DNA from: Pseudomonadota bacterium
Lineage (GTDB): Bacteria; Desulfobacterota; Anaeroferrophillalia; Anaeroferrophillales; Anaeroferrophillaceae
Assembly (NCBI GenBank): GCA_034660915.1
Contig: JAYEKE010000228.1
Span: 1-51,250, forward strand
Length of the DNA stretch: 51,250 nucleotides
Reading direction: 5' to 3'
Both the position numbers and the translations under genes were made by a program. Each line of letters begins with the position of its first letter. Position 1 is the first letter of the stretch. Below are positions 8,833 through 15,825 of the stretch, in pieces. The notes under the pieces are model-generated. The model ran no database searches. It saw only the letters and a list, made by a program, of their open reading frames with translations, and was not told where the DNA came from.

Positions 8833-9963
8833 GTGAAATCAGTGAATATTCATAAGCTGACCGTCTCTTTGGGTACAAAGAGCTATCCGGTTATCATTGG
8901 CTCGGGTTTGATCAGGACAAATGAGGGTAAGGTATATCTGCCTCATTTCAAGGGGCGACAAGGGGTTATTATTACCAATGAAACGGTAGCCGGCCTGCAT
9001 CTTGATCGGCTTAAGGACCTTTTTGCCGGGACTGAATATAAAGTAACCCCGATAGTTATCGCTGACGGGGAACAATATAAAAGCCAGGAAACCCTTTTCA
9101 GCCTTTATCAGCAGATGTATGATGCCGGTTTGCAAAGGGATGGGTTTGTCTGTGCTTTCGGCGGCGGGGTGATCGGTGACCTGGCTGGTTTTGCCGCGGC
9201 TACTTATATGCGTGGCATTGATCTATTGCAGGTGCCAACCACGCTGCTGGCCCAGGTTGACAGTGCCATAGGTGGAAAAAACGGTATTAACCTGCCGGTT
9301 GGAAAAAATCTTGTTGGTTCCTTTTATCAACCTAGGGCGGTTATCTCCGATGTTGATTTTCTTGAAACCCTGCCGGAAGATGAGTTTTTCAGTGGTATGG
9401 GGGAAGTGCTTAAATATGCTTTGATCGCCGGTGATGATTTCGTTACCTTCCTGGAAATGAATTACCGGGAAATATTGGCGCATAATCCAAAAATTCTCGC
9501 CGGTATGCTGCATCTATGCTCTCGCATCAAGGCTGATTTTGTTGCCCGTGATGAGTTGGAACAACTGGGGGTTCGGGCTATCCTTAATCTCGGACATACC
9601 CTTGGACATGCCCTGGAAAAGGCCTATGCTTATACCGGGATCAAGCATGGTGTTGCCGTAGCAATGGGTTTAGTTTTTACCGCCTATTTGTCGGTTGAAA
9701 CCGGATCATTGTCAGATGATGAATTGCAGCGTATCCTTGGGTTGCTGCAGCTTTTTAAAATGGGGCTTTCAGTTCCGGCTGAAGTCCAGGGGGAAGAACT
9801 TCTGGAGATCATGGCCCGAGATAAAAAGGTTGCTGCTGATTCATTGAAGATGGTTTTGCTGCGTAATATCGGTCGGCCATTTCTGTGTACTGAAATTTCT
9901 CCGGACCAGATGTTGGCTGCTTTGGAAAAATGCAAACAACCGCTGGAATTGCAGGGCCGTTAA
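8833..9963 (+). CDS. aroB: 3-dehydroquinate synthase
   Basis: NAD- and metal-dependent enzyme that converts DAHP to 3-dehydroquinate, the second step of the shikimate pathway. The product is 376 residues, slightly longer than usual (about 360). Motifs: GGGVIGDLAGF (NAD site, about 110-121), VPTTLLAQVDSAIGGKNGIN (about 135-154) and the metal ligands in GEVLKYALI, NLGHTLGHALE and KHGVAVAMG. I start at the GTG that abuts the purC stop; a second GTG four codons later is an alternative. The 3' end overlaps the next gene by about 34 bp. Confidence 0.95.
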   Translation: MKSVNIHKLTVSLGTKSYPVIIGSGLIRTNEGKVYLPHFKGRQGVIITNETVAGLHLDRLKDLFAGTEYKVTPIVIADGEQYKSQETLFSLYQQMYDAGLQRDGFVCAFGGGVIGDLAGFAAATYMRGIDLLQVPTTLLAQVDSAIGGKNGINLPVGKNLVGSFYQPRAVISDVDFLETLPEDEFFSGMGEVLKYALIAGDDFVTFLEMNYREILAHNPKILAGMLHLCSRIKADFVARDELEQLGVRAILNLGHTLGHALEKAYAYTGIKHGVAVAMGLVFTAYLSVETGSLSDDELQRILGLLQLFKMGLSVPAEVQGEELLEIMARDKKVAADSLKMVLLRNIGRPFLCTEISPDQMLAALEKCKQPLELQGR

Positions 9964-10952
9964 CACTGGTGAAAAATGTAGAACAAAATACCCTGATTTC
10001 GGTTGCCGGTCTGAAAAAAAGGTTTCCTCAACGGGGCAGTGGTTTTCTCGCGGCCAAAAGCTATATCCATGCTGTTGATGGGGTTGATTTTCAGATAAAC
10101 GCAGGCGAAATTGTTGGTTTGGTTGGTGAATCCGGTTGTGGAAAATCAACTTTAGGTAAATTACTGCTCCGGCTTGAAAACTTTGACCAGGGGGAAATAT
10201 CTTATCGTCATACCAGCTTGTCGTCATTAAGCGAGCGGGAATTGCGTCCTTACCGGCGCCAGCTCCAGATGATCTTTCAGGACCCTTATTCATCCCTCAA
10301 CCCCCGGATGAGGGTCCGTAAAATTATTGAAGAACCCCTGATTATTCACCAGCTGGGAAATGGCGTCTGGCGTCGGCAACGGGTTGATGAGCTACTGGGT
10401 GTTGTCGGCCTGGAAGTTGAAATGGGGGATCGCTATGCTCACGAGTTCAGTGGTGGGCAGCGGCAACGGGTTGGTATTGCCCGGGCACTGGCGTTGAATC
10501 CTGAATTTGTAGTGGCTGATGAACCGGTATCGGCACTTGATGTTTCAATTCAGGCCCAGATTATCAATCTGCTCCTTGATCTGCGGGAACAGTTCAACTT
10601 GACGATGCTTTTTATTTCCCATGATCTCAGCGTTGTCAAGCTGCTCAGTGATATAATTCTGGTGATGTATCTGGGAAAGATTATTGAAGAAGCACCAAGT
10701 AAATCCTTGTATCAAGAGCCTTTACATCCGTATACCCGGTTGTTGCTGAGGTCCATCCCTTTACCCGATCCAGCCAGGAAGCGAGAAAAGATGGTTGATG
10801 TGGTTCATGATGCAGGCTTTACCATGGTGAATAAGGGTTGTCCTTTTTATTCCCGCTGTCCGCAGCGATTCGCGCTATGCGCGGAGGCAATGCCGGATCT
10901 GCATGACTGTGGTCATCAGCATCGGGTTGCCTGTTTCCTGTATCAAAATTAG
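9930..10952 (+). CDS. Peptide-type ABC transporter ATP-binding protein (OppF/DppF-like)
   Basis: ATPase of the oligopeptide/dipeptide/nickel uptake family, 340 residues. Walker A GESGCGKST (66-74), signature FSGGQRQRVGIARALA, Walker B FVVADEPVSALD, and the oligopeptide-type C-terminal extension, which here carries cysteines in GCPFYSRCPQRFALC followed by further cysteines. A similar C-terminal cysteine pattern is common in this family and has been linked to Fe-S binding in some members. The ATG lies inside aroB; a GTG at 9969 just after the aroB stop is an alternative start. No permease, binding protein or partner ATPase is encoded nearby, so it is an orphan here. Confidence 0.88.
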   Translation: MQTTAGIAGPLTLVKNVEQNTLISVAGLKKRFPQRGSGFLAAKSYIHAVDGVDFQINAGEIVGLVGESGCGKSTLGKLLLRLENFDQGEISYRHTSLSSLSERELRPYRRQLQMIFQDPYSSLNPRMRVRKIIEEPLIIHQLGNGVWRRQRVDELLGVVGLEVEMGDRYAHEFSGGQRQRVGIARALALNPEFVVADEPVSALDVSIQAQIINLLLDLREQFNLTMLFISHDLSVVKLLSDIILVMYLGKIIEEAPSKSLYQEPLHPYTRLLLRSIPLPDPARKREKMVDVVHDAGFTMVNKGCPFYSRCPQRFALCAEAMPDLHDCGHQHRVACFLYQN

Positions 10953-10962
10953 GATATACGTT

Positions 10963-11112
10963 CAGTTGATCAGCTGTTAGCGATCAGCGTTTAGCTTTAA
11001 AAAAATCAAGGCTTTACGTTAATTAAAGATGACACACAATGGGTGTAATTTGTAATGTTTTACCTCTTGTAATCACAAGACTGATAGCTAACTGCTAAAA
11101 GCTAATTGCTCA
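10963..11112 (-). repeat. 150-bp AGCTAAT-rich repeat, copy 1
   Basis: Read on the minus strand it starts TGAGCAATTAGCTTTTAGC, has a core with ATTACAAGAGG, ACACCCATTGTGTGT and ACGTAAAGCC, and ends in another set of GCTAA-like repeats. The same order and the same 150-bp span occur at 19443-19592 on the plus strand. The core is clearly alignable but diverged. The ends are themselves short repeats of the type (T)AGC(T)AAT(T)GC. It occupies the whole gap between the ABC ATPase and ccdA. Confidence 0.65.
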
Positions 11113-11130
11113 ATTTGTCTAGGATTTAAT

Positions 11131-11865
11131 ATGGCTGGAACCTCAAATATTTCAATTTTTATTGCTTTTACCGCTGGACTGTTGTCCTTTGTTTCCCCCT
11201 GTGTCCTGCCCCTGATCCCATCATATCTGACCTATATTACCGGAATTTCATTTGATGATCTGGCTGAAGAAGGGGATATTTCAATCCGTCGGCGAACGAT
11301 TATTCATTCCCTCTTGTTTATTCTGGGGTTCAGCCTGGTATTTGTTGCCCTGGGGGCCTCGGCAACCTATCTTGGGAGTTTTTTTCAGCAGAACCAGGCG
11401 CTGATCAGAAAGGTCGGCGGAATTATTGTTATTCTTCTCGGTATTCATATTACCGGGGTACTTAAGCTGAAGTTTCTGGAGCATGAAAAACGGGTTGAGT
11501 TTAAAAATAAGCCAATTGGTTATCTGGGCTCAGTATTGGTCGGGATAGCTTTTGCTGCCGGCTGGACCCCCTGCATCGGTCCTATCCTGGCCAGCATTCT
11601 GCTTTATGCCAGCACCGAAAAAAACATGATGAGTGGCATTATTCTGCTGCTTTCTTATTCGCTGGGATTGGGGGTACCCTTCCTGGTTTCCGCGCTTGCT
11701 TTTAATTCGTTCCTGGCCTATTTTTCCAGGCTGAATCGCTATCTGCGCCTTATCAGTATTATCAGTGGTATATTTTTAATTGTGATCGGCGTGATGCTCT
11801 TTTTTAACTATTTTTCCGTTCTGTCACAATATATGAATATGTTTTTACCCCAGCATGGAGGTTGA
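11131..11865 (+). CDS. ccdA: Cytochrome c biogenesis protein CcdA family
   Basis: Polytopic inner-membrane thiol-disulfide carrier that moves reducing power from cytoplasmic thioredoxin to periplasmic partners for cytochrome c maturation or disulfide handling. The 244-residue protein has six hydrophobic segments, typical of the short CcdA form. The two redox cysteines lie in the first helix (SPCVLPLIPSY, about C23) and the fourth (TPCIGPILAS, about C148), the conserved PC pairs of the family. No periplasmic thioredoxin is encoded beside it. A 60-residue membrane protein follows after 9 bp and is probably co-transcribed. Confidence 0.93.
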   Translation: MAGTSNISIFIAFTAGLLSFVSPCVLPLIPSYLTYITGISFDDLAEEGDISIRRRTIIHSLLFILGFSLVFVALGASATYLGSFFQQNQALIRKVGGIIVILLGIHITGVLKLKFLEHEKRVEFKNKPIGYLGSVLVGIAFAAGWTPCIGPILASILLYASTEKNMMSGIILLLSYSLGLGVPFLVSALAFNSFLAYFSRLNRYLRLISIISGIFLIVIGVMLFFNYFSVLSQYMNMFLPQHGG

Positions 11866-11874
11866 GAGACTGTT

Positions 11875-12057
11875 ATGCCAAGATTATGGATACCTATCGT
11901 CGAACTTCTGGGTTTTTTGGCCTTGATTTGTGGGGTGGCCCTGTGGATAATGCACGATGAATATAACCTGGCAACGATTATAATGGGGGTGGGCGGCGTC
12001 ATGATTATTATTGGGATGCTGGCAGAGCGTTTTATTGTCGGCTACTATGATGATTGA
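11875..12057 (+). CDS. Small two-helix membrane protein, unknown function
   Basis: Sixty residues that I do not recognise. Two hydrophobic segments are visible (about 7-26 and 33-51), separated by the polar loop HDEYN, and the tail RFIVGYYDD is acidic. GGAGGTTGAG lies upstream of the ATG, and the gene starts 9 bp after the ccdA stop, so co-expression with ccdA is likely. Size, hydrophobicity and coupling argue for a real gene. It could be an accessory to CcdA or an unrelated small membrane protein. Confidence 0.6.
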   Translation: MPRLWIPIVELLGFLALICGVALWIMHDEYNLATIIMGVGGVMIIIGMLAERFIVGYYDD

Positions 12058-12076
12058 TCATGTTCATCAAAAAAGA

Positions 12077-12104
12077 AAAAAGGGGACAGATTTATTTTTT
12101 GATC
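12077..12104. repeat. Left 28-bp inverted repeat of the toxin-antitoxin cassette
   Basis: AAAAAGGGGACAGATTTATT then TTTTGATC. It pairs with 12792-12819 in inverted orientation with a single mismatch (CTGT against CGGT). It abuts the stop codon of the toxin gene. Confidence 0.85.
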
Positions 12105-12430
12105 TACGGTTGAAGCAGGCGTTGTTGTAGTAATGTTTGCATATCTCTGCGACCGTCGGCAATCAAAAGAACGTAAACGCTATCTTTATTTACCCGGTAG
12201 ATTATACGATACGCTTTGAAAAATACTTCACGATATTCATGGATTCCCAAAGCCAGCAGTTCTTTAGGGCAGGCTCCGCGGTTCGGGTATTCAGCCAGTT
12301 CGTTGAATATGTGCTCAATTTGGTCGATGACTTTGTTCGCGTTATCCGGTGAATCGTATTTGGCGATATAGCCGTATAATTTGCGAAGATCCTGGTTTGC
12401 GTCATTACTTAGCAATACTGAATAGCGCAT
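12104..12430 (-). CDS. RelE/ParE superfamily toxin
   Basis: Small basic protein of 108 residues with the RelE/ParE fold pattern: N-terminal strand RYSVLLSNDANQDL, helix with LRKLYGYIA, the segment YREVFFKAYRIIYRV, then a C-terminal strand VYVLLIADGRRD. RelE relatives cleave ribosome-bound mRNA and ParE relatives inhibit gyrase; the target cannot be told from sequence. The ATG at 12430 shares one base with the TGA of the antitoxin gene, so translation is coupled. A TTG one codon upstream is an alternative. The pair lies between 28-bp inverted repeats and is opposite in strand to ccdA. Confidence 0.9.
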   Translation of the reverse strand: MRYSVLLSNDANQDLRKLYGYIAKYDSPDNANKVIDQIEHIFNELAEYPNRGACPKELLALGIHEYREVFFKAYRIIYRVNKDSVYVLLIADGRRDMQTLLQQRLLQP

Positions 12431-12705
12431 CAATTATGCTCTTGTTCTTCGCGCAGTTGCCGGATGCATTCAGTTGCCGGTTTAAATCCGCCTTTTTCGA
12501 TTTGGAGATTGCCGAGGGCCAGAATTTTCAGCAGAGCTAAAGCCTCCTGTGTCTGCTCGTAACTTTCAATGTCCAGCATGACTACTTTGGCTTCACCGTT
12601 TTGGGTGATTATCAGCGGCTCTGCCTGTTTCCAGAGATTGCGGACGATTTCCGCAGTATGAGATTTCAAATAACTAATCGGTTTTATTTGGCTTGATAAT
12701 TTCAT
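12430..12705 (-). CDS. Phd/YefM family antitoxin
   Basis: Ninety-one residues. The N-terminal half has the Phd/YefM DNA-binding pattern: ISYLKSHTAEIVRNL, then the strand PLIITQNGEAKVVMLDIESYE. The C-terminal half (about 55-91) is the charged toxin-binding tail. It would neutralise the downstream RelE/ParE-like toxin and repress the operon's own promoter. Antitoxin first and toxin second is the usual order. GAGG lies upstream of the ATG. Confidence 0.9.
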   Translation of the reverse strand: MKLSSQIKPISYLKSHTAEIVRNLWKQAEPLIITQNGEAKVVMLDIESYEQTQEALALLKILALGNLQIEKGGFKPATECIRQLREEQEHN

Positions 12706-12791
12706 AATTTCATGATCCTCTCTGCTTGGATTACACTTATGACTTAATATAGACTAAAAACAGGTCATTTGTCAATTTTGTTAAAAAAGAG

Positions 12792-12819
12792 GATCAAAAA
12801 ATAAATCGGTCCCCTTTTT
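12792..12819. repeat. Right 28-bp inverted repeat of the toxin-antitoxin cassette
   Basis: GATCAAAAAATAAATCGGTC then CCCTTTTT, the inverted partner of 12077-12104. Together they bound a 743-bp segment holding only the toxin-antitoxin pair. Confidence 0.85.
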
Positions 12820-12830
12820 CTGACAAAAAA

Positions 12831-12859
12831 ACAGCCACCGTCCAGCAGACGGTGGCTGT
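12831..12859 (-). terminator. Intrinsic terminator of the CoA-disulfide-reductase-like gene
   Basis: A perfect 12-bp stem ACAGCCACCGTC / GACGGTGGCTGT with a 5-nt loop, flanked by A-runs upstream and T-runs downstream, so it can act in both directions. It lies 25 bp after the stop of the minus-strand oxidoreductase and separates it from the toxin-antitoxin cassette. Confidence 0.9.
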
Positions 12860-12884
12860 TTTTAGTTATGATTTAAATTCAGCT

Positions 12885-14243
12885 TTAACCCAGTTGTGCC
12901 GCGGCATTTTCCGCTGCCAGCATTACATGGTAGGACAGCGGTGAAGCGGTTAGCAGGGGATGGGTGGCATACTGCATGGTTGCCAACTGTTCAGCGTTCA
13001 GGCCGGCCTGGATGGCAACGGCAATAATGTTGACCATATCAGCCGCGGATTCACTGCCACTCACATGGCCGCCGATGATTACGCCCGTATCTTTCCGGAA
13101 TAAAAGTTTTATTTTCATGTCCATTACACAACCAGGCAGGCCACCCGGATGTCGGTTCGGGGTGGTGGCTTCACCGATAATTACTTCGATCTCTTCCCTG
13201 GCGGCCGCACTGGTGGTCAGGCCGGCCGCGGCAATGCTGCGGTTGCCGATCTTAGTGGCAAAGGCACCCAGGGCACCCATGGTTTTCCTGGTCGTTTGAT
13301 AGAGGTTGCTGGTCGCAATCATTGCTTCTGTACAGGCGACCGAAGCTAAACGGATTCCTGAGGGTTTACCGGTAATCAGGGAGAATTTACTGGCACAGTC
13401 TCCGGCCGCGTAAATGTCAGGGTCACTGGTTTGCATGAATTCATTTACCGTAACGCCGCCCCGGGGGTCGGCATCCAGGCCCATCTTTACGGCCAGGTCA
13501 ATGTTGGCTATCGCACCGATACCGATGATAACCAAATCAGCCGGCAGTGATTTGCCGTCGGCAAGCTTGACCGAAGTAACTTTACCGTCGCCTTCCAGGG
13601 CTTCCACCCGGCTGTTAGTCAGTAGATTGATGCCCATTTGGCGTAACTCATTTTCCGCCTGGAGACAGAATTCTTCTTCGCAGGCCAGCATAAGACAATG
13701 GGGAAGCATTTCAACGACCGTTACATCGATTGAGTTATCAGCATTGTTTCCCATTTTGGCAATCTGTTCGGCCATTTCAACGCCGATGAAACCTCCACCA
13801 ATGACGATGACTTTTTTCGCTGTTTCCATGGCGGTATATAACTGTTGCAGGGCAACGGGATCTTTGCTGATCGTAAAAACATTGCCAAGATCAATCCCCG
13901 GCATCGGCGGTACCATGGGCTTTGAACCGGTACCAAGGATCAGTTTGTCATAGGTCAGGGTATTGTCGTTGGAAAATATAATACTTTTCTGCTCCCGATT
14001 GATATCCACCACCTTCTGCTGGATAATCTCAATCCCCATTTCAAGGAATTTGCCATCGGGAATAATGTCTTTTTCAACATCTCCAAGCGTACCATAAATA
14101 TAGGGAATTCCACAGGGAACCGGGGTTTTGGTGACATCGCGAATAACTGCCACCTCTTTTTCAGGATGACGTTTTTTCAGGGTAACCGCAGCCATCAGGC
14201 CGGCGGCTGAGCCGCCAACAATTGCCACATCAGTTTCTTTCAT
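12885..14243 (-). CDS. FAD-dependent pyridine nucleotide-disulfide oxidoreductase (CoA-disulfide reductase / NADH oxidase-like)
   Basis: Two-dinucleotide-domain flavoprotein of 452 residues. The FAD site VAIVGGSAAGLMAA is at about 6-19, the second Rossmann motif VIVIGGGFIGVEMAE lies in the middle, and ATG-like FAD motif IYAAGDCAS near 290. A single cysteine in PVPCGIPY (C44) sits where CoA-disulfide reductases and NADH peroxidases/oxidases have their redox cysteine, so a CoA- or persulfide-linked NAD(P)H reaction is plausible. The C-terminal dimerisation domain is present. Start at ATG 14243 because GGAGGAG lies 6 nt upstream; the preceding GTG is less likely. It is a single-gene unit with its own terminator. 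Confidence 0.88.
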   Translation of the reverse strand: MKETDVAIVGGSAAGLMAAVTLKKRHPEKEVAVIRDVTKTPVPCGIPYIYGTLGDVEKDIIPDGKFLEMGIEIIQQKVVDINREQKSIIFSNDNTLTYDKLILGTGSKPMVPPMPGIDLGNVFTISKDPVALQQLYTAMETAKKVIVIGGGFIGVEMAEQIAKMGNNADNSIDVTVVEMLPHCLMLACEEEFCLQAENELRQMGINLLTNSRVEALEGDGKVTSVKLADGKSLPADLVIIGIGAIANIDLAVKMGLDADPRGGVTVNEFMQTSDPDIYAAGDCASKFSLITGKPSGIRLASVACTEAMIATSNLYQTTRKTMGALGAFATKIGNRSIAAAGLTTSAAAREEIEVIIGEATTPNRHPGGLPGCVMDMKIKLLFRKDTGVIIGGHVSGSESAADMVNIIAVAIQAGLNAEQLATMQYATHPLLTASPLSYHVMLAAENAAAQLG

Positions 14244-14320
14244 CACTAACTCCTCCAGAATGAATATGAAAAGATTTAGATAATTGAATATTATCAGAAT
14301 TGTATGTAGTATATTTTATG

Positions 14321-15604
14321 CTATTTGTCAAGGGGCGATGGTGAAGTCAAAGCGGGAATAATTCTTATCAAAACGATTTTATTGGCCATAACCCGGATGA
14401 CTTCCAGGCGTGCTGACGGGATTTCAATGAAATCGCCACTGGTTGGAATTTTACCCAGTCGGGAGAGAACAAATCCAGCCAGATGAAGATAGTCCTCTTC
14501 TTCAGGAACTTCCAGGAAAGGAATATCCAGATTAAGCCGTCGGATTGGGATGTCCGCCCTGACCAGGTGAGAGCCATCTTTTAAAGAAATGATTTCCGCC
14601 TGGGAGCCGACGTCTACTTCATCGTTCATTTCCCCAATGATTTCTTCAACCACATCTTCCATGGTTATCAGTCCTTCCATGCCACCATATTCATCAACAA
14701 CGATTGCCAGGTGTTTTTTCCCCCGGCGAAAAGTTTCCAGCAAACTGTCAAGAGGCATTATCTCAGGAATAAAATGTGCCGGCCTGATAATCTGTTTCAG
14801 GGAAAAAGTTTTACCGAACTTGTGGGTAAACAGGTCATTTATATGCATGATGCCGATGACGTCTTCCCGGTTTTTACCATAGACCGGATAGCGGGAAAAG
14901 CCGACCTGTCGGATAAGGGATAGGATTTTGTTGTAGGGGGTATGAAGCTGGATCATTGCTACTTCCTGCCTGGGAACCATGATTTCTTTGACCGTGGTTT
15001 TCTCAAGTCCCAGGATATTATTTATCATCAGAGACTCACTTTGATTTAAGAGTCCCTTTTCCCGGCCTGTATGGATAAAGGATTCCATCTCTTCATCAAA
15101 ATGAGGTTCATGATTCTTGGGTTGGGAAGATGAAAATGTTCTGATCATTAAATGACTTATTAGTGAAGTAAGCCGGCTGACGGGTTTGAGTATCCGGATA
15201 AGTATGTGCAGGGGTTTGGCAACCTTCAATGCCAGGATATCCGTGCTGGCGGCTGCATAGGTTTTTGGGGTTATTTCAGCAAAAATTAGTAGTACGGCGG
15301 TGACGAGCAGGGTGGAAATCAAAACCCCTTTGTTGCCAAAATAATAAACACAGAGATAGGTGGCAATGGCTGATGCGGCAACGTTAACAAAATTATTGCA
15401 GATCAGGACGGTAGCGATAAAATCATGGGGATGCCTCAAGATATTTTTTAAGCGCTGTGCTTGATTAGGGTATTTTTTACTGTAATAGCGCAGCCGGTGG
15501 GGTGGAAATGACAATAAGGCGGTTTCAGTCCCGGAGAAAAAGGCGGAAAGGATAATCAGCAGGATAAAGATGGCTAAGAGTAATAGGACTGTCCAGAGTT
15601 CCAT
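14321..15604 (-). CDS. CNNM/CorC-type transmembrane protein with CBS domains
   Basis: Hemolysin C family protein of 427 residues: an N-terminal DUF21/CNNM membrane domain (about 1-140, with four hydrophobic segments and the motif FSGTETALLS), two CBS domains (about 205-325, including VPRQEVAMI and VVDEYGGMEGLIT), and a C-terminal CorC_HlyC transporter-associated domain. Relatives export magnesium or cobalt; the transported ion here is not shown by the sequence. The ATG at 15604 follows the in-frame TTG of the longer frame; neither has a strong Shine-Dalgarno. It stands alone, divergent from smc. Confidence 0.92.
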   Translation of the reverse strand: MELWTVLLLLAIFILLIILSAFFSGTETALLSFPPHRLRYYSKKYPNQAQRLKNILRHPHDFIATVLICNNFVNVAASAIATYLCVYYFGNKGVLISTLLVTAVLLIFAEITPKTYAAASTDILALKVAKPLHILIRILKPVSRLTSLISHLMIRTFSSSQPKNHEPHFDEEMESFIHTGREKGLLNQSESLMINNILGLEKTTVKEIMVPRQEVAMIQLHTPYNKILSLIRQVGFSRYPVYGKNREDVIGIMHINDLFTHKFGKTFSLKQIIRPAHFIPEIMPLDSLLETFRRGKKHLAIVVDEYGGMEGLITMEDVVEEIIGEMNDEVDVGSQAEIISLKDGSHLVRADIPIRRLNLDIPFLEVPEEEDYLHLAGFVLSRLGKIPTSGDFIEIPSARLEVIRVMANKIVLIRIIPALTSPSPLDK

Positions 15605-15682
15605 GATCAAAGTATTATTCGCTTTACAAAGTTGAGATTATCTTTTAAATCTTACTGGCAAATAATTAAATGAAAGGTATAA

Positions 15683-15723
15683 GGCTAAAGGCTAAAGGCT
15701 AAAGGCTAAAGGCTAAAGGCTAA
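15683..15723. repeat. Tandem heptamer GGCTAAA
   Basis: Five full units plus a partial unit of the 7-mer GGCTAAA lie head to tail in the 220-bp gap between the CorC-like gene and smc. The motif echoes the GCTAA units at the ends of the 150-bp AGCTAAT repeats elsewhere in the window. It is too short and regular for CRISPR. Confidence 0.85.
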
Positions 15724-15825
15724 GGTTCCTTGTGCCGTCCACCATTTAATAACTTATAGAGGAATCAAGATGCATATGTCAAATTGTATTGATGAAAATC
15801 ATGTTATTTCCGGTGCTGATTAAAA

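Noticed and set aside
12104-12705. A larger genomic island containing the toxin-antitoxin pair
   Set aside because: The inverted repeats and the flanking ccdA unit and oxidoreductase terminator limit the unit to about 743 bp.
15683-15723. Possible CRISPR-like array
   Set aside because: The unit is a 7-bp tandem repeat with no spacers, and no cas genes are present.
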